DNA of 64,000 bases, from the NCBI GenBank assembly GCA_036567945.1, contig DATCTM010000048.1, positions 1 through 64,000 on the forward strand, given 5' to 3'. This DNA comes from BRH-c54 sp036567945. GTDB taxonomy: Bacteria; Bacteroidota; Bacteroidia; Flavobacteriales_E; Vicingaceae. The position numbers were made by a program, and so were the translations under genes. This document shows positions 32,738 to 41,088 of this stretch, in pieces. The first letter of the stretch is position 1; each line of letters begins with the position of its first letter. The notes beneath the pieces were generated by a model. That model had not been told where the DNA came from, searched no databases, and saw nothing but the letters and a program-made list of their open reading frames with translations.

Positions 32738-34470
32738 CTTGCGTTCAGTTTATCTGGTTCTAATTCTATTACATAAACTTCTTCCTCCACAGGAACTTTC
32801 TCACCATATAAGTTAAGTAAATGGTTTCTATATCGTTCTACTACATTTTTTGGAGCTACTTTCATGGAGGGAGTAAGTGTATTATTGTCTAATGATAGTT
32901 CATCCAAAATAATGGCAGCTGATTTTACTTTAGCAAATTTTTGTTTTAAACTGTCGTTAGCCATTGCTAAGCAACCGGTTAAGCATCTTCCTAATTCGTT
33001 TAAGCTTCTTGGACAAAAACAACCTTCTTCTGGAGAAAGTTCATAATCTGGTCTTTCTAGTAATTTTTTATTTGGAAAAATAAGAGCTACAGGGTGTTCT
33101 TCACCACTACCGGAAACTACAGCGTATTGAACGTAGTGGCATTTTAATTCGATGGCTTTTTCTAAATCGGTTGGAATTACTTTTTCACCATTAGACAATT
33201 TAAAAATTCTATCTTTTCGAGAAATTAGTTTTAAACCATTTTCAGTAATTTCACCCACATCTCCTGTTCTGTACCAGCCATCTTCGGTAAAAATAGATGC
33301 ATTGGCTTCATCATTATGATAATACTCTACCATAATATTTGGACCTTTTACTTGTATCTCGTCATCATCGGCAACACGAATACTTACTCCGGGAATGGGT
33401 TTTCCAACTACTCCTGTTTCTCTTTTTAATGATGGATCGGTTAACGTGCAGCAAGGTGAAGTTTCAGTTAATCCCCAACCTTCAACTACTTTTATTCCAC
33501 GTTTTTCAAACTCATTTGAAAGTTTTTCAGGTAGAGCTGCTGCTGCTGTAAAGATGAATTTTAACCCTGAGTTGAAAAAAATATTTTCAGTTTCTTTACT
33601 TTCTTTAGTTAAATCGTAAAGCGATTGATATACTTTTGGAACGCTAAAGAAAATGGTTGGTTTAATCAGTTTCCAATTTTCAAAAATTTGGTTGGCATCT
33701 CTTCCATAACTGCTTTCGAGCGAAAAAGTTGCTCCATTATACAATGCAGTAAACAATTCGAATATACCTCCAAAACTATGGTGCCAAGGTAAATAAGCTA
33801 AAAATCTATCTTCGGAAGTTACATCCCAAACAATTGATAATGCTGCTTGTTGCGATAAAATGTTTTTGTGCATTAATTGCACACATTTTGGAATTCCCAT
33901 GGTTCCGGAGGTGTACATGTTTAAACAAATGGTGTCCGGTGATATTTCGGTATCAAATACCGAAGTGTTTTCTGGTCGTTGTTTTAGTAAAAAGTCAATA
34001 TATTTTAAATCAGGAAAACGACTATCTATTATATCTGTAAAAGAAAAAATTTGTTTTAAATTCAACTCTGAACTGATATTTGCCAATTGTTGCTCACCTG
34101 CCAAAGCTAACCAAGTAGCACCTGAGTGATTAATAAGTAGTTCAGCAGTTTCTTTTTTGAAATTTGCAAAAATTGGAACAATAACACCTCCATAAGCCAT
34201 AATTGCTAATTCTAATTGGAGCATATCCAAACAATTGCGTGAGAAAATGACCATTTTTTCTCCTTTTGTAAACCCTATTTGTTGAAGGTTGTAAGCAATG
34301 TTTTGGATATTATTGTAAAAGTTGTTCCAAGTAATTCCTTCATAAACGCCTTTGCTGTTTTTTTCTTGATAAACAATTTTATTACCATAACGCAAAACGT
34401 TTTGATTAAGCATAGTAGCAATGTTTGGAATTACATCACCTAATTTATGTTCGGCATCGAGTTGTTTCAT
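32725..34470 (-). CDS. AMP-forming acyl/aryl-CoA ligase
   Basis: A 581-residue adenylate-forming ligase. Core motifs are YTSGTMGIPK, WGLTETSP and WYRTGDVGE, with LISRKDRIFKLSNGEKVIPTDLE at the hinge. Overall layout is FAA1-like (long-chain type) rather than the classic benzoate-CoA ligase. Near the C-terminus is an unusual cysteine cluster Cys484, Cys486, Cys496, Cys500 in a region where ordinary ligases have none. It is the only CoA ligase in the aromatic island, so activation of 4-hydroxybenzoate, benzoate or another aromatic or alicyclic acid is likely, but specificity cannot be read. Confidence 0.85.
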   Translation of the reverse strand: MKQLDAEHKLGDVIPNIATMLNQNVLRYGNKIVYQEKNSKGVYEGITWNNFYNNIQNIAYNLQQIGFTKGEKMVIFSRNCLDMLQLELAIMAYGGVIVPIFANFKKETAELLINHSGATWLALAGEQQLANISSELNLKQIFSFTDIIDSRFPDLKYIDFLLKQRPENTSVFDTEISPDTICLNMYTSGTMGIPKCVQLMHKNILSQQAALSIVWDVTSEDRFLAYLPWHHSFGGIFELFTALYNGATFSLESSYGRDANQIFENWKLIKPTIFFSVPKVYQSLYDLTKESKETENIFFNSGLKFIFTAAAALPEKLSNEFEKRGIKVVEGWGLTETSPCCTLTDPSLKRETGVVGKPIPGVSIRVADDDEIQVKGPNIMVEYYHNDEANASIFTEDGWYRTGDVGEITENGLKLISRKDRIFKLSNGEKVIPTDLEKAIELKCHYVQYAVVSGSGEEHPVALIFPNKKLLERPDYELSPEEGCFCPRSLNELGRCLTGCLAMANDSLKQKFAKVKSAAIILDELSLDNNTLTPSMKVAPKNVVERYRNHLLNLYGEKVPVEEEVYVIELEPDKLNARCTK

Positions 34471-34545
34471 TTTAAAGGTTTAAAGATCAGAGCTTGAGGT
34501 TGATTTCTTAAACATTGAACATCAACCCTTAAACTTTGAATGAGC

Positions 34546-35403
34546 TTAAGCCACTACTGCAGCTTCCTTTTCTTTTAATTTATAGTACCTAAATCCGCCC
34601 CAAAGAGCGGCTCCAATTGCACCAGAATAAATAGCATCTGGGTGAGCAATGAATTCAAAAACTTGTTTTTTATTTTCAGCGGCCATTTCTTCAATGGCTT
34701 GTACCATTCCAACATTCATTCCCATACCACCTACTAATGTAATTGGAGATTCTGCTTTTAGAGCTCCTAATAATTTAACTACACGCTGTGCAATAGAAAT
34801 ATTAATTCCTTTAACGATGTTTGGGGTTGATAATCCTTTAGAAACTAGGTTAATAACATCTGTTTCGGCTAGCACGGCACAAATACCTGAAGGTACTTCA
34901 GGGTTGTCAGCTTGTAAAGAAATTTCACCAACTTCTTCAATTGCCAAACCTAGGTAGCGAGAAATATTTTCGATAAATTGACCTGAACCGGAAGCACATT
35001 GACCTGTCATCTTATAATCCAACACTTTTCCTCTGCTATCTACTTTTATGGCTCTCACATACAACCCACCCATATCAACAACAGTTTTTGCATTTGAGTT
35101 AAAATAGATTCCTCCTCGAGCGTGAGAAGTCATGCTGTAAAAGTGACCGGTTTTCTTTTCAACCATTTCTCCTTCTCCAGTAGAAGCTAAGTAAGCAATA
35201 TCGTTATCGTAATTTAGGTTATTTCTTTTTAATATTAAATCAACGGCATCAATCACCACATCTTTAGGATTACGTTTTCTGATTTTCTCGGTTTGTTTAT
35301 CAATTAGTTTGTGATCTCCGGTTTCGTGGTTATATTTCATTAAAACGGCTTTAACGTAGCTTCCACCTACATCAACACCCATTGTGTGAATTGCATTTTT
35401 CAT
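34546..35403 (-). CDS. bcrD: Benzoyl-CoA reductase subunit D (ATPase/electron activator)
   Basis: One of the two ASKHA ATPase subunits of class I benzoyl-CoA reductase; with BcrA it binds a 4Fe-4S cluster and couples ATP hydrolysis to electron transfer. The 285-residue protein has MGVDVGGSYVKAV, VVDMGGLYVRAI and the cluster cysteines in GQCASGSGQF and SGICAVLAETD. I chose ATG 35403 (MKNAIHTMG); an in-frame ATG at 35520 would overlap bcrA by 74 bp. It is the last of bcrC-bcrB-bcrA-bcrD, the order found in Thauera. Confidence 0.94.
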   Translation of the reverse strand: MKNAIHTMGVDVGGSYVKAVLMKYNHETGDHKLIDKQTEKIRKRNPKDVVIDAVDLILKRNNLNYDNDIAYLASTGEGEMVEKKTGHFYSMTSHARGGIYFNSNAKTVVDMGGLYVRAIKVDSRGKVLDYKMTGQCASGSGQFIENISRYLGLAIEEVGEISLQADNPEVPSGICAVLAETDVINLVSKGLSTPNIVKGINISIAQRVVKLLGALKAESPITLVGGMGMNVGMVQAIEEMAAENKKQVFEFIAHPDAIYSGAIGAALWGGFRYYKLKEKEAAVVA

Positions 35404-35446
35404 AATTCTATATTTTTGACAATAGGGGCATACCCCATTGCGGTTA

Positions 35447-36862
35447 TTAGTTTTCTTGTTTTTCTTTTTCTTTTGCAGTTGGTAAATCGGCACTGATGTT
35501 TCTTCTAGCAAACATGGCACCCCCTAAAGCTCCCATAAAAATAGAATCGGTGTGGATGTTCATGGTTACCTCACCATAAGAATCGGTTACCATTTGTTTT
35601 ACATATTTTAAAACAGCTTCATTACGAGCAACACCACCAGTAAAGGTAAATTCTTCTCGTACACCACCAGAACGTGCAATTAGTGACATAGCTCTTTGTA
35701 CAATGGCTTTATGCAATCCTGCTAATATGTTTGGGCGCTCTTCTCCATTGTGTAACAATTCTTTTACTTCTGCTCCTGCAAACACAGTACAAGTAGAACA
35801 GATGGTAGTTTCTTTAGTAGCTTTGTTGGCTTCCGGTCCTAATTCATTTAGGGATAAACCAAACTCGTCAGCAATATATCCTAAATAACGACCGCAACCT
35901 GCAGCACATCTGTCATTCATATGGAAACTGGTTACTAACCCATGTTTATCTACTTGAATAGCTTTTGTATCTTGACCACCAATATCTAATACTGTTCTTG
36001 TATTTGGAAAAACTGCGTGGGCTCCAAAAGCATGACAAAGAATTTCAGATTTAATACAATCTTCGGGGAATGGCAATAATGCTCTACCATAGCCTGTACC
36101 TGTCATTTTTGCAATGTGAATTTCTTCACTGGCAATATCTTGAATGTGCTCTCTTAGGGTGTATTCTATATTTTTGTAGTTATTCTTTACGGCATTTAAT
36201 TCGGCATAATACCAATCTTCATCGCTTCCGTCTTCTTGTTGATCAGCTAATCCTTGGTATTTTTCCTCTAAAATATTCATAGCTTCCATTACCAACTCTT
36301 TAAAGTTGTAGGTAACCATTTCATTTTCTACGGGAGTAATACTTTTGTCAAACGCCAACATAACTGGTTCATAAAATTCAACATCTCTTTCCTCTACTTC
36401 TAAATTATATCTTTCACTTACAATATCTCTAAAAAATTGATTTTTAGAACCTAAATCTTCTTCTACAAAGCCTTTTCTTATTTGGGGACGAATGGTTTCA
36501 ATTATTTCGTTTAAAATGTTTAGAATTTGGTCTTTGTTATCATAGGTAAATTCATTTACCGTTTGTCTTAGCATTTTCTCCAAACTATCCATACGTTTTT
36601 TAAACTGTAAATATTGGAATACGCTTCTAAGATCTTTCATGTATTTTTTAAACTCCGGTTTTTCGGCATCTTCACCAATTTTTCTTTCCAACAAGTTAAA
36701 TCTTGCATCATAAATAGCTTCTTCTCGAGCAATATCTGCTGCTACCTTATAATTGGCTCTGGTGTTGGTAATACCCCTTCCAACAATTTCATCTTTTTCA
36801 TTAATAATTACTGCTTTTGAAGTGGTGGAGCCTAAGTCTATTCCTAAATAATATTTTTTCAT
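35447..36862 (-). CDS. bcrA: Benzoyl-CoA reductase subunit A (ATPase/electron activator)
   Basis: The larger ATPase subunit of class I benzoyl-CoA reductase. The 471-residue protein starts with YYLGIDLGSTTSKAV, contains an inserted helical region (about 60-210), and has VLDIGGQDTKAIQ plus the cluster cysteines in NDRCAAGCGRYL and CSTCTVFAGAEV. The insertion and size are characteristic of BcrA/BadF rather than of short HgdC activators. It lies 23 bp after bcrB and 43 bp before bcrD. Together the four genes encode the complete ATP-dependent dearomatising enzyme. Confidence 0.95.
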   Translation of the reverse strand: MKKYYLGIDLGSTTSKAVIINEKDEIVGRGITNTRANYKVAADIAREEAIYDARFNLLERKIGEDAEKPEFKKYMKDLRSVFQYLQFKKRMDSLEKMLRQTVNEFTYDNKDQILNILNEIIETIRPQIRKGFVEEDLGSKNQFFRDIVSERYNLEVEERDVEFYEPVMLAFDKSITPVENEMVTYNFKELVMEAMNILEEKYQGLADQQEDGSDEDWYYAELNAVKNNYKNIEYTLREHIQDIASEEIHIAKMTGTGYGRALLPFPEDCIKSEILCHAFGAHAVFPNTRTVLDIGGQDTKAIQVDKHGLVTSFHMNDRCAAGCGRYLGYIADEFGLSLNELGPEANKATKETTICSTCTVFAGAEVKELLHNGEERPNILAGLHKAIVQRAMSLIARSGGVREEFTFTGGVARNEAVLKYVKQMVTDSYGEVTMNIHTDSIFMGALGGAMFARRNISADLPTAKEKEKQEN

Positions 36863-36885
36863 AATTTTAATTTTAAAGGTTATTC

Positions 36886-38172
36886 TTATGCTTCCTGCTT
36901 CTCAAGCATTTTTCGTTGAGCCAACATTTGGAAGTAAGATTCTAAACGATTTTTAATATTTGAATAAGAGAAGTAACGAGGGTCAACCAAATCAGATTCG
37001 ATAAAACCTACAGGGACTTCCAAGCGGTCTTCAATTTCACGCATCATTCCTAGCTGTCCGGCTGAGAATGAATTACAACTTTTTATTGAATTTGTTACAT
37101 AACCATCTGCTTGATAATCTTTAATACATTTAGATAACAAATCAATTCGTTGAGGAATATTAAGGTTAGTGTAGCAGTTCATGCAATATTCACCTAAAGA
37201 TTCTAGTGGTCTTTCGGGATCGTGTCTCCAACCCATATCGTAAACTCCTCCAACTTTAGTGTATGATGAAGCTACAATGACAGCTCCCATGTCGTAGAAA
37301 ATTTTCCAAAATTCACGAAAACTTGTCCAGTTAGGAGGTCCTTCAACAACCAGTCGATATTTTTCTTCTTTCATTTCTCCTTCGGGAGTAACAGGACCTA
37401 AGCCTAAACGAATACGTTCTTGAATTTCGCTATATAATTCTTTGTAATATTCAACAGCTTCGGGTGTACCTCTAAAACCAATATTTATTGGTCCGATGTA
37501 ATAAACTCCTGCAAAATAGGCATCAATAGGAGATGGTTTATGTTTGGTTGTATCAAAAATTTTGGTAATCCAGTCTTCTGCTTCAGCAGAAAGTTTTAAG
37601 AAACCTTTCAATTTATTTTCATCGAATTTAACTCCCGATACTTTTTCCATTTTAGGAATAACCTCTTCTTTTAATTGGTTAACCATGTATTGAGTCATTT
37701 CAGGAGTAATTTCAGCATTCTCTTGGTAAGGAGTATGTATCATTACCACTTCGGCATTTGGATATTCTCTTTTAAGGGTTTCAAACCATTTCATAAAAGT
37801 AAAACAACCCGTATAACTTAAAAGTAACACGTCTGGTTCTGGAATTTTTGTTCCGGTAGGTCCAATGTTACCTTTCATCATCATGCCTACATCACACTTT
37901 ACATAAGTACATACATCTTCAGAGTGAGCATTACGTTCGGCTTCTTTAATGTATCCGCCTGATTTTTTGCGCATAGCACTTTGTAGGGCATTAATTTCAG
38001 GATATACAGGTAGCATATCGAAGGTTCTAATTAGTTCGGATAAATTCCCCGGAACAAAGGTGTAGCACACTTTTTTGCCTGTTTTTTCAACGTTGGCAAG
38101 ATCGTTAAACAATCCTTCTACCATCTCCTTTTGGAGAATCATACTTTTTTCTTTTATAGCTTCTTTTGACAT
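36886..38172 (-). CDS. bcrB: Benzoyl-CoA reductase subunit B
   Basis: A substrate- and Fe-S-binding subunit that with BcrC forms the catalytic half of class I benzoyl-CoA reductase. The protein of about 428 residues has KVCYTFVPGNLSELIRTFD, the Cys-containing SEDVCTYVKCDVGMM and LLSYTGCFTFMKWFE, and the C-terminal VGFIESDLVDPRYFS. It is close to BadE/BcrB in layout. I prefer ATG 38172 (MSKEAIKEK) over 38199, which adds a non-conserved leader. Confidence 0.94.
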   Translation of the reverse strand: MSKEAIKEKSMILQKEMVEGLFNDLANVEKTGKKVCYTFVPGNLSELIRTFDMLPVYPEINALQSAMRKKSGGYIKEAERNAHSEDVCTYVKCDVGMMMKGNIGPTGTKIPEPDVLLLSYTGCFTFMKWFETLKREYPNAEVVMIHTPYQENAEITPEMTQYMVNQLKEEVIPKMEKVSGVKFDENKLKGFLKLSAEAEDWITKIFDTTKHKPSPIDAYFAGVYYIGPINIGFRGTPEAVEYYKELYSEIQERIRLGLGPVTPEGEMKEEKYRLVVEGPPNWTSFREFWKIFYDMGAVIVASSYTKVGGVYDMGWRHDPERPLESLGEYCMNCYTNLNIPQRIDLLSKCIKDYQADGYVTNSIKSCNSFSAGQLGMMREIEDRLEVPVGFIESDLVDPRYFSYSNIKNRLESYFQMLAQRKMLEKQEA

Positions 38173-38263
38173 GTTATTAAATTTGAGGTTTAACTTCATT
38201 GAACTCGTAAGTTCGTTTGAGATTTAAGGTTTGAGGTTAAAAAGATATCGAACTTCAAACTTT

Positions 38264-39451
38264 TTATTTTGTAACTAAAACTGGTTCATCTTCCCATAGT
38301 TTAATTGAATCAGAAAAAGCACCTACTTGTTCTTTTATTACTTTAAATTGATTAATGTTTTCACTAAATTGAAAAGCAATGTATCTAATGCCCATTTTAT
38401 TGAAAGCATTTTGAAAAATTGGAGCATCTAATAAGCTTGGGTCGCAAAAACTTGCCGAAGCGAATATTACTCCGTTTGCACCTCTTTTCTCTACAATTTT
38501 TGCCAGTCGATATTCTTTAGGATTATCCACATCGTATATAGAAGATGAATATTGACTTTGTTTAATGTATGCGTTAGAAATTGCTTCTAAAGGATTATTA
38601 GTGGTTGCATCAATATCTCCAAGTATCATTCTTGAGCCTAACATATAATCATCATCAACAACATAACACCCAGCTTCTTCGATAGCTCTAATTAAGCCAA
38701 CAGCCGGTTGCTCACAAAAGGCACCAGAAATTACTACTTTAATTTTATCTTGTGGTTCACCAATACTTTCCTTAATATGTATACATACTTGTTCTAAAAT
38801 TTCATTATGCTCTTCTACTGGTATTACTGTTCCTGCTCTTACAATGTGATATACATCTTCAATAGACAAACGCCATGGGAATTCTTGACGAATATCATAA
38901 ATAAACTCAATCATTTGTCGATTTTTATTGTATAAACCAATAGAATGATTGAGTTCTTCTACTGTTGGAGTTTTACCGTTAATTTCTTTGATGTATTTCA
39001 TTACATGTTCCATTTCTTGTTGGTAAAACACTCCTCCAATTTGAGGTAAGAAATTTTGTGGAAAGTCCATATATTTTACAAACTTTCCGAATTTATGTTG
39101 TTTAAAAATTCCTGATAGATTTCTTAATACATCACAGATAGAAGGGAATATAAATCCATCAAAATCATCCAAATGTTTATCTAAAGCCAATTCCATAATA
39201 CTTCTTGGAATATGACAGATGTAGGATTGATAATATGCATCACCTTTAATGATTTGTTTGCGATCCCCACCACCAAAAACACCTACGGGCAAACCACCTG
39301 CAGCATGTATTACTTCTCTTGGGAAATAAATAGGTGTGTACCCCACAATAACTCGCCCGTCTTTTTCAGCTTTCCACTTTTTTGCCCTAGTAAAATTTAA
39401 ATCGAAAGCAAGTTCCTTACAATCATTTATAATTTGTTTTAAGTTTTTCAT
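38264..39451 (-). CDS. bcrC: Benzoyl-CoA reductase subunit C
   Basis: The second catalytic-half subunit of class I benzoyl-CoA reductase and the first gene of the minus-strand aromatic operon. The 395-residue protein has VGYTPIYFPREVIHAAGGLPVGVFGGG, YICHIPRSIMELAL, FIFPSICDVLRNL and the C-terminal ASASFCDPSLLDAP, as in BcrC/BadD. Benzoyl-CoA is reduced by two electrons to cyclohexa-1,5-diene-1-carbonyl-CoA at the expense of ATP. It is transcribed divergently from the molybdenum-cofactor/HcrCA operon across a 273-bp regulatory region. Confidence 0.94.
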   Translation of the reverse strand: MKNLKQIINDCKELAFDLNFTRAKKWKAEKDGRVIVGYTPIYFPREVIHAAGGLPVGVFGGGDRKQIIKGDAYYQSYICHIPRSIMELALDKHLDDFDGFIFPSICDVLRNLSGIFKQHKFGKFVKYMDFPQNFLPQIGGVFYQQEMEHVMKYIKEINGKTPTVEELNHSIGLYNKNRQMIEFIYDIRQEFPWRLSIEDVYHIVRAGTVIPVEEHNEILEQVCIHIKESIGEPQDKIKVVISGAFCEQPAVGLIRAIEEAGCYVVDDDYMLGSRMILGDIDATTNNPLEAISNAYIKQSQYSSSIYDVDNPKEYRLAKIVEKRGANGVIFASASFCDPSLLDAPIFQNAFNKMGIRYIAFQFSENINQFKVIKEQVGAFSDSIKLWEDEPVLVTK

Positions 39452-39529
39452 GTCTTAATTATTTTAACATTAAAAAAAATTAACCTTTATAGTTATTTTT
39501 TCTTTTTACTTGAAGCTGATGAAATATAA

Positions 39530-39578
39530 AACTATACCTTGCTGTCAAGCAAAAAGAAAAATTGAATTTGGTATAGTT
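39530..39578. promoter_or_regulatory. Spaced 9-bp inverted repeat in the divergent aromatic promoter region
   Basis: AACTATACC (39530-39538) and its exact reverse complement GGTATAGTT (39570-39578) are separated by 31 bp, centre to centre 40 bp, nearly four helical turns. This fits paired binding of a pathway-specific dimeric regulator, but no such regulator gene lies next to it. Confidence 0.45.
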
Positions 39579-39654
39579 ACAATTGTGTCATAAATCGAGT
39601 CTAAAATTATAGAACTGAAATCCATCTATTTATGACCACTATCATATTCAAACA

Positions 39655-39668
39655 ATGATTGTTATCAT
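39655..39668. promoter_or_regulatory. Fnr-type palindrome between the two aromatic operons
   Basis: ATGATTGTTATCAT has the same (A/T)TGAT-N4-ATCA(A/T) form as the nirK and norC sites. It lies 57-70 bp before the plus-strand operon and about 204 bp before bcrC, and may make aromatic degradation respond to anoxia. Confidence 0.55.
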
Positions 39669-39701
39669 TTGACATGAAATAATCTATAAATAATTTGGAA
39701 G

Positions 39702-39718
39702 ATTGATAAATTATCAAT
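39702..39718. promoter_or_regulatory. 17-bp perfect palindrome just before the mocA-like gene
   Basis: ATTGATAAATTATCAAT is a perfect inverted repeat around 39710, ending 6 bp before the start codon at 39725. It resembles the Fnr box but has one extra central base, so it may be an operator for another regulator. Confidence 0.4.
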
Positions 39719-39724
39719 AATCCG

Positions 39725-40333
39725 ATGCAAAACAAAAACGTTTCTCTTATTTTATTGTCAGGTGGAAAGTCTACTCGTATGGGGTTTCCTAAAGCATGGG
39801 TTAAGCTTTATAACGAAAGAAGTTTTGCTGAACAAATTTTGTCTTGTTATAAAATATTCGGTTTACAAAATCAAATATTAGTGTTAAATAAAGCACATCA
39901 AAATAAGGATGAGGAACATAATTTAATTAAGCTTTTTAGTTCACTACAAATTATTTATAACCCATTTACAGAAAAAGGTAGGTTGTATTCCATAAAAATA
40001 GGATTAGAAAAAATTAATACCGATTACTGTTTTATTCAAAATATTGACCAACCATTTATTTCGAAAGAAACACTTTGTGCACTTATAAACCAACTACCTT
40101 TTGGTGATGTTATAATTCCTAAGTATAAAGATAAAAGTGGACACCCTATATTAATTGGTAAAGCAATAGTAAATGAAATAAAAGCAAATTATCACAATTA
40201 CACTACTTTAAAAGATGTACTAAATCAATTTAAAAAAAATTATGTAAATGTAGATTCTGAAGATGTTTTAATCAACTTAAACACTCCCAACGAATTAGCA
40301 AAACACCTTAATTCTACTATTTTAATTAGATGA
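39725..40333 (+). CDS. MocA-like molybdenum cofactor cytidylyltransferase
   Basis: A 202-residue NTP-transferase-fold protein with the nucleotide-binding LLSGGKSTRMGFPKAW at the N-terminus and the metal-binding region around NIDQPFIS. MocA attaches CMP to molybdopterin, giving the cytosine dinucleotide form used by xanthine-dehydrogenase-family hydroxylases and by 4-hydroxybenzoyl-CoA reductase. It overlaps the XdhC-family gene by 4 bp, in the same operon as the molybdoenzyme. The fit of family and context is strong, although MobA-type GTP use cannot be excluded by eye. Confidence 0.85.
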   Translation: MQNKNVSLILLSGGKSTRMGFPKAWVKLYNERSFAEQILSCYKIFGLQNQILVLNKAHQNKDEEHNLIKLFSSLQIIYNPFTEKGRLYSIKIGLEKINTDYCFIQNIDQPFISKETLCALINQLPFGDVIIPKYKDKSGHPILIGKAIVNEIKANYHNYTTLKDVLNQFKKNYVNVDSEDVLINLNTPNELAKHLNSTILIR

Positions 40334-41088
40334 ATCTTTTTACTGAAATATTACAATTACAAAAGGAAGGTACTGTTTGTGCTCTTTGCACCATAGTTTA
40401 TACAAAAGGTTCGACCCCTAGAAAAATGGGAGCTAAAATGTTGGTTAAACCCAATAGAGAAATAATTGGAACAATTGGCGGAGGAGACCTTGAAAAGAAA
40501 GTGATTGAAAACGCACTTCACCAAATAGATTTAAAAGAAGCAAAATTATTTAAACACGATTTACTTCACCAGCATAATATGTGTTGTGGAGGTACAGTAG
40601 AAATATATATAGAACCAATATTTCCTATGAAAAAACTTTACATTTTTGGAGCCGGACATACAGGAAAAGCTTTAGCACATTTTGCAAATCAATTAAATTT
40701 TGAAATTTATGTAATTGATGATAGGAAAGATTATTTAGGCGAATTACCTCAACTCAATAACGTCAATAAGCTTCATGCCGATTATAAAAAAGTATTACCA
40801 ACATTGCCTTTTGATAAAAACACCTACGTTGTTATCTTAACTTATGAACATGAAATTGATAGGGATATACTTTCTTATTGTATCAATCAGCCGCATGCTT
40901 ATATAGGAATGATTGGTAGTCAGCGAAAAATTGAAATAACAAAAAAAATGTTTTTGAATGCATCAATATGCAATCAAGAAAAATTAGATACCATAAATAT
41001 GCCGATAGGAATTGATATTTCTGCTGAAAGTCCTGAAGAAATAGCTATAAGCATATTAGCTAAATTAATAGAGTTAAAAAATGGATAA
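40330..41088 (+). CDS. XdhC/CoxF family molybdenum cofactor insertion and sulfuration protein
   Basis: A 252-residue XdhC-family protein. The N-terminal XdhC/CoxI domain has STPRKMGAKMLV, GTIGGGDLEKKVIE and the conserved CCGGTVEIYIEP; the C-terminal Rossmann domain has LYIFGAGHTGKALAHFA and YIGMIGSQRK. Such proteins bind the molybdenum cofactor and help insert a sulfurated cofactor into hydroxylases of the xanthine dehydrogenase family. Its target is presumably the HcrCA/HcrB enzyme encoded in the same operon. It overlaps both neighbours, by 4 bp upstream and 8 bp downstream. Confidence 0.9.
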   Translation: MNLFTEILQLQKEGTVCALCTIVYTKGSTPRKMGAKMLVKPNREIIGTIGGGDLEKKVIENALHQIDLKEAKLFKHDLLHQHNMCCGGTVEIYIEPIFPMKKLYIFGAGHTGKALAHFANQLNFEIYVIDDRKDYLGELPQLNNVNKLHADYKKVLPTLPFDKNTYVVILTYEHEIDRDILSYCINQPHAYIGMIGSQRKIEITKKMFLNASICNQEKLDTINMPIGIDISAESPEEIAISILAKLIELKNG

